A stretch of DNA of 64,000 nt from Ruixingdingia sedimenti. Lineage in GTDB: Bacteria; Pseudomonadota; Alphaproteobacteria; Rhodobacterales; Rhodobacteraceae. The notes beneath the pieces were generated by a model. That model had not been told where the DNA came from. It searched no databases and saw only the letters and a program-made list of their open reading frames with translations. The translations under genes were made by a program, and so were the position numbers. The stretch covers positions 1 to 64,000 of the forward strand of contig NZ_JAVKPH010000012.1 in assembly GCF_031432425.1 (NCBI RefSeq), given 5' to 3'. This document shows, piece after piece, positions 60,528 through 64,000 of the stretch (the stretch's first letter is position 1; the number at the start of each line of letters is the position of its first letter).

Positions 60528-61325
60528 ATGGACGGCTATACCCATTTCACCGCGTTCCGCGCCGACATGCCCCATGACGGCGTGCTGCGCCTGACGCTGA
60601 ACCGGCCCGAGACGCTGAACACCCTCGACAAGCGCGGCCATCAGGAAATCGCGGATGTGTGGAAACAGATCCACAAGGACGCCCGGGTGCGTTCCGTCCT
60701 GCTGTGTTCCGAGGGCCGGGCGTTTTCCGCGGGGGGCGACTTTTCGCTGGTGCAGGAACTGACCGAGGATTTCCAGGCCCGCGTACGCATGTGGCACGAG
60801 GCGCGCGAACTGGTGCACAACATCCTCGACTGCGAAAAGCCCATCGTCTCGGCCATCCAGGGGCCGGCGGTGGGGGCCGGGCTGGTGGCGGCGCTGCTGG
60901 CGGATATTTCCATCGCGTCGAAAACGGCACGCATCGTCGATGGCCACACCCGGCTCGGCGTCGCGGCGGGCGATCATGCGGCGATCATCTGGCCGCTGCT
61001 CTGCGGGATCGCCAAGGCGAAATACTACCTGATGCTGTGCGAACCGATGAGCGGGGAAGAGGCCGAACGCATCGGCCTGATCTCGCTCGCCGTGGAACCC
61101 GAGGAGTTGCAGGACCGCGCGCTGTCCGTCGCCGTGCGGCTGGCCGAAGGCGCGCCGACCGCGATCCGCTGGACCAAGCATTCGCTCAACAACTGGCTGC
61201 GCAGCGCCGGGCCCGCCTTCGACGCCTCGCTGGCGCTGGAGCTTCTGGGTTTCGGCGGGCCCGAGGTGAAAGAGGGGCTGGCCTCGTACCTCGAAAAACG
61301 CGCGCCGGATTTCAAATCGTTCTGA
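60528..61325 (+). CDS. Enoyl-CoA hydratase/isomerase family protein
   Basis: A 265-residue crotonase-fold enzyme. The oxyanion-hole segments are EGRAFSAGGDFSLV and GPAVGAGLVAALLADISIAS. The Glu positions used by classical hydratases are not obvious (GVAAGDHAAIIWPLL), which leaves isomerase, decarboxylase or hydrolase activity open. GGAGAGACC precedes the ATG at 60528; earlier frame positions overlap the synthetase gene. Confidence 0.88.
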   Translation: MDGYTHFTAFRADMPHDGVLRLTLNRPETLNTLDKRGHQEIADVWKQIHKDARVRSVLLCSEGRAFSAGGDFSLVQELTEDFQARVRMWHEARELVHNILDCEKPIVSAIQGPAVGAGLVAALLADISIASKTARIVDGHTRLGVAAGDHAAIIWPLLCGIAKAKYYLMLCEPMSGEEAERIGLISLAVEPEELQDRALSVAVRLAEGAPTAIRWTKHSLNNWLRSAGPAFDASLALELLGFGGPEVKEGLASYLEKRAPDFKSF

Positions 61326-61337
61326 TCCGAGGATCCC

Positions 61338-62732
61338 ATGTCGAACATTCCCCCGCTTGAAGAGGCCGTGGCCCGGCTGGTCGTGGATCTGAGCCATGAC
61401 AAGCTGCCGCCCGAGGCGCTGAACGGCGCGCGCCGCCTGATGCAGGACCAGCTGGCCGTGCAGATCGGCTGCGAAAGCCTGCCGTGGAGCCAGACGATCC
61501 TCAACCTCACCCGCCGCGCGCATGTGCCGGGCAAGGCGCAGGTCACGATGTCGCCCGACCGGATGAGCGCGGCCGACGCCGCCTTCGTCAACGGCACCTT
61601 CGGCCACGGGTTCGAATACGACGACGCCCACCGCGCCAGTTCCAGCCACCCGGGCAGCTGCGTGGTGCCCGCCGCGCTGGCCGTGGGCGAGGAAATGGGC
61701 GCGACCATGCGCGAGGTGCTGGAAGGCATCGTCGCGGGATACGAGGTCTACACCCGCATCGGCATCCTCGCCGCGCCGGAACTGCTGGAACGCGGTTTCC
61801 ATCCCCATGCGGTCCTGTCGAACTTCGGCGCCGCCGCCGTGGTCGCCAGAATGCGCCGCTTCAGCCTGGAACGCACGGTCCACGCGCTGGCCATCGCGAT
61901 GAGCCATTGTTCGGGCACCACCGAATACACGTCCTCCGGCGGGTCGGTGAAGCGCGTGCATGCCGGGATCGGCACCCGCAACGGCATCCGCGCCGCCGAA
62001 ATGGCAGAGGCCGGGATCACCGGGCCCTTCGCCTTCCTGTCGGGCGCCAAGGGCTTCTTCCGTACCTTCATCGGCCGCCCGCCGGCCGCCAACGGCGCCG
62101 ATGCCTTCGGCGCGGGCGCGCAATACGAGGTCGGGCGGCTCTGGATCAAGCCCTATTGCTGCTGCGGCATCAACCACGCCTATGTCGACGGCGCGCGGCA
62201 ACTGGGCAACCGCGCGGGGCAGATCGCGGGGGTGGAACTGGGTATCCAGACCGGCGGCGACATCATCGTCGGCAATGCCAACATCAACGCCTATGCGCCG
62301 CAGCGGATCGAACATCTGCAATACAGCCTGCCCTTCCAGTTCGCGCTGTCGCTTCTGGGCAAGGGCAACGGGTTCGAGACGCATCAGGACTTCATGGAAG
62401 GGCGGCTCGACCTGTCGGAAGACAGCCCCGTGGCGCAGCTTGCGCGCAAGGTGAAGATCGTCAGGCGGCCGGAACTCGACACCAGCCATGCCGGGAAATG
62501 GGTCGGTGCCGTCGCCGTGCGGTACGAGGACGGCAGCACCGAGGATCTGTTCATCGCCGACCCTCTGGGCACCGCGGAAAACCCGATGTCGCAGGCGGAT
62601 CTGGACGCCAAGTTCCACGACCTGACGGTCAGGCGGATGGGGGCGGAACGGTCCGCCGCGCTGCTGGCGGCGATCACCGCCTGCCCGCCCGGGATGCGTG
62701 CGGCGGATATGGCGGCGCTGTTGCGGGCGTGA
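61338..62732 (+). CDS. MmgE/PrpD family protein, second copy
   Basis: A 464-residue protein of the same family as 57090-58535 but clearly diverged. Here the active-site region keeps GTFGHGFEYDDAHRASSSHPGS, with the His/Asp pairs, and the lid has KPYCCCGINHAYVDG with three Cys in a row. It begins 12 bases after the hydratase gene and ends the operon. Two paralogs in one operon suggest two related steps or a heteromeric enzyme acting on a branched or unsaturated di- or tricarboxylate. Confidence 0.85.
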   Translation: MSNIPPLEEAVARLVVDLSHDKLPPEALNGARRLMQDQLAVQIGCESLPWSQTILNLTRRAHVPGKAQVTMSPDRMSAADAAFVNGTFGHGFEYDDAHRASSSHPGSCVVPAALAVGEEMGATMREVLEGIVAGYEVYTRIGILAAPELLERGFHPHAVLSNFGAAAVVARMRRFSLERTVHALAIAMSHCSGTTEYTSSGGSVKRVHAGIGTRNGIRAAEMAEAGITGPFAFLSGAKGFFRTFIGRPPAANGADAFGAGAQYEVGRLWIKPYCCCGINHAYVDGARQLGNRAGQIAGVELGIQTGGDIIVGNANINAYAPQRIEHLQYSLPFQFALSLLGKGNGFETHQDFMEGRLDLSEDSPVAQLARKVKIVRRPELDTSHAGKWVGAVAVRYEDGSTEDLFIADPLGTAENPMSQADLDAKFHDLTVRRMGAERSAALLAAITACPPGMRAADMAALLRA

Positions 62733-62761
62733 CGCGGCGCCGGGGGCGGGCGGGGCAAAGC

Positions 62762-62778
62762 CATAGGCTTTTCCTCTG
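62762..62778. promoter_or_regulatory. CATAGG-CTTTT-CCTCTG site
   Basis: Left half exact, right half 5 of 6 against the CATAGG-N5-CCTATG dyad. It lies in the 263-base gap before the MaoC gene, which otherwise shows no gene. Confidence 0.4.
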
Positions 62779-62995
62779 CCACCTCAATGACTTCCTGCAC
62801 GGCGATTCGCTGGCAAGCCCCCCGGCGGCATGACAACAAGACAGTACGGCCCGCGGCGGTCTGCGCCGCGGAAGCCATGGACGAAGATGGCCGCGCCCCT
62901 GCGGCCGCGAACAGAGGACATGTCGACGCGCCAGACGGGCCGGCCCCGACAGGCGGCCCCGCACCACCCCCGGCCCCGCGCGGACAGGAGAGACC

Positions 62996-63865
62996 ATGCC
63001 CATCGACATCGACAAGCTGATGGCCTTCCGCATCCCCGAGATGCGCCAGATGCTGCGCCCCGACGACCTCGCCTTCTATGCGCTGTCCATCGGCATGGGG
63101 CGCGACCCGCTGGACACCCGGCAACTGGCCTATGTCGATCCGTTGCAGGGGCCCGTGGTCATGCCGGCGATGGTGCTGGTGATGGCGCATCCCGGCTTCT
63201 GGCTGGGCGATCCGCAATCGGGGGTGGACCCGACGGCGGTGCTGCATGCCGCGCAGGGGTTCGAGATCCTGGGCCCCATCCCCGCGCAGGGCGCGGTGGG
63301 CAGCCGCACCCGGGTGGTCGAGGTGCTGGACAAGGGCCCGGGCAAGGCCGGGCTGATCCTGTCGCAGACGGAACTGTCCGACGATACCGGCCGCATCTTC
63401 GCGCGGCTGGACCGGACGACCTTCATCCGCGACGGCGGCGGTTTCGGCGGCAGCGCCGAATCCGGCGGCCCCGCCGCCACCGCCAGCCCCCCCGACGGCC
63501 CGCCCGACCTGACCGTCGATCTGGCCACCGGGGCGGAACAGGCGCTGCTCTACCGTCTCAACGGCGATCTCAACCCGCTGCACAGCGACCCGGCGCTGGC
63601 GCGCAAACTGGGGTTCGAGCGGCCGATCCTGCACGGGCTTTGCACGATGGGGGTGGTGGCGCATGCGCTGCTGCGGGGCCTGTGCGATTACCGCGCCGGC
63701 GACCTGCGCGGGATGCAGTTGCGGTTTTCCAGACCCGTCTACCCGGGCGAGACGATCCGCACCGAAATCTGGACCGACGGCAGCTTCCGGGCCCTTGTCC
63801 CCGAACGCGGCGCGGTCGTGATCGAGGGCGGCATGGCCACGGTCGGCCTGCCCTGCCAAGCGTGA
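62996..63865 (+). CDS. MaoC-like (R)-hydratase family protein
   Basis: A 289-residue double-hotdog protein. The C-terminal half has the hydratase-2 motif YRLNGDLNPLHSDPALARKLG followed by ERPILHGLCTMG, with catalytic Asp and His; the N-terminal half resembles the FAS1-like dehydratase domain. Such proteins hydrate or dehydrate acyl-CoAs, as in mesaconyl-CoA or beta-hydroxyacyl-CoA steps. GGAGAGACC precedes the ATG. It starts a new unit after a 263-base gap and is followed 12 bases later by an acyl-CoA dehydrogenase-like gene. Confidence 0.87.
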   Translation: MPIDIDKLMAFRIPEMRQMLRPDDLAFYALSIGMGRDPLDTRQLAYVDPLQGPVVMPAMVLVMAHPGFWLGDPQSGVDPTAVLHAAQGFEILGPIPAQGAVGSRTRVVEVLDKGPGKAGLILSQTELSDDTGRIFARLDRTTFIRDGGGFGGSAESGGPAATASPPDGPPDLTVDLATGAEQALLYRLNGDLNPLHSDPALARKLGFERPILHGLCTMGVVAHALLRGLCDYRAGDLRGMQLRFSRPVYPGETIRTEIWTDGSFRALVPERGAVVIEGGMATVGLPCQA

Positions 63866-63876
63866 ACGGAGCCGAG

Positions 63877-64000
63877 ATGATGGACGCCGAAACCCTTTCC
63901 TCGCTGGAGATGATCCGCGACAGCGCGCGCGGCATCGTCAGCCGCGGCGACCTGTCGCGCATCCGCAAGCTGCGCTACACCACCCCCGGCTTCGACCGCG
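63877..64000 (+). CDS. Acyl-CoA dehydrogenase-like protein, N-terminal fragment
   Basis: Only the first 41 residues are in the window. The sequence ETLSSLEMIRDSARGIVSRG then DLSRIRKLR...TTPGFDR resembles the first helices of acyl-CoA dehydrogenases. A GGAG-type site comes just before the ATG at 63877 (a second ATG follows at 63880). The assignment rests on a short piece and on the neighbouring CoA genes. Confidence 0.55.
   Translation, partial: MMDAETLSSLEMIRDSARGIVSRGDLSRIRKLRYTTPGFDR

Noticed and set aside
57090..62732. Methylcitrate (propionate) cycle
   Set aside because: MmgE/PrpD and an acetyl/propionyl-CoA synthetase-like gene suggest it, but no prpB or prpC is present and two PrpD-type genes plus hydratases do not fit that pathway.

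Overview
The window is very G+C-rich DNA, packed with short-spaced or overlapping (ATGA, GTGA, TGATG) genes. The gene content points to an alphaproteobacterium of the Rhodobacteraceae (Paracoccus/Rhodobacter-like): a dapF-mtaB pair, a small DUF2794 gene, a fused MrpA-MrpB antiporter subunit, a SitABCD manganese/iron importer behind a Mur-type box, many solute-binding-protein transporters, GSH-dependent formaldehyde dehydrogenase and malonyl-CoA synthetase. This assignment is inferred from gene families, not from a marker gene. No rRNA, CRISPR array, transposase or phage gene is visible.

Layout. 1-4.1 kb: sitDCBA metal ABC transporter (minus strand), both permeases ending in a winged-helix-like tail. 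4.1-10.3 kb: malonyl-CoA synthetase and quinone oxidoreductase (plus), an MFS transporter, then mtaB and dapF (minus) and tRNA-Lys(UUU). 10.6-15.7 kb: a 1701-residue DEDD-exonuclease/RecQ/UvrD fusion helicase. 16.2-24.3 kb: a branched-chain-type ABC transporter with a UGSC-family protein and a divergent LysR gene that carries a frameshift. 24.3-34.8 kb: a peptide-type ABC transporter operon with M81 metallopeptidase, class III aminotransferase, nitrilase-like amidohydrolase and AhpD-like protein, with a divergent RpiR-type regulator. 34.8-43.9 kb: a six-gene Mrp cation/proton antiporter operon running directly into deoC and a double-domain ALDH16-type dehydrogenase. 44.1-53.4 kb: assorted genes (EamA exporter, DUF2794, C40 and M17 peptidases, carbonic anhydrase, cytochrome c', an orphan TRAP binding protein, frmA, an I78 inhibitor lipoprotein). 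53.6-64 kb: a CoA-dependent catabolic region with two aldehyde dehydrogenases, two MmgE/PrpD proteins, an acyl-CoA synthetase, an enoyl-CoA hydratase, a MaoC hydratase and the start of an acyl-CoA dehydrogenase.

The strongest candidates for something new are the exonuclease-RecQ-UvrD fusion, the two permeases with winged-helix tails, the Cys-form UGSC protein tied to a Liv-type transporter, and the terminal MmgE/PrpD pathway, whose three control regions share a CATAGG-N5-CCTATG-like dyad. Two families of dispersed intergenic repeats also occur: a 75-bp element at 1-75 and 45520-45593, and an ATATTT...GACAGAAAATGA element in at least five gaps.
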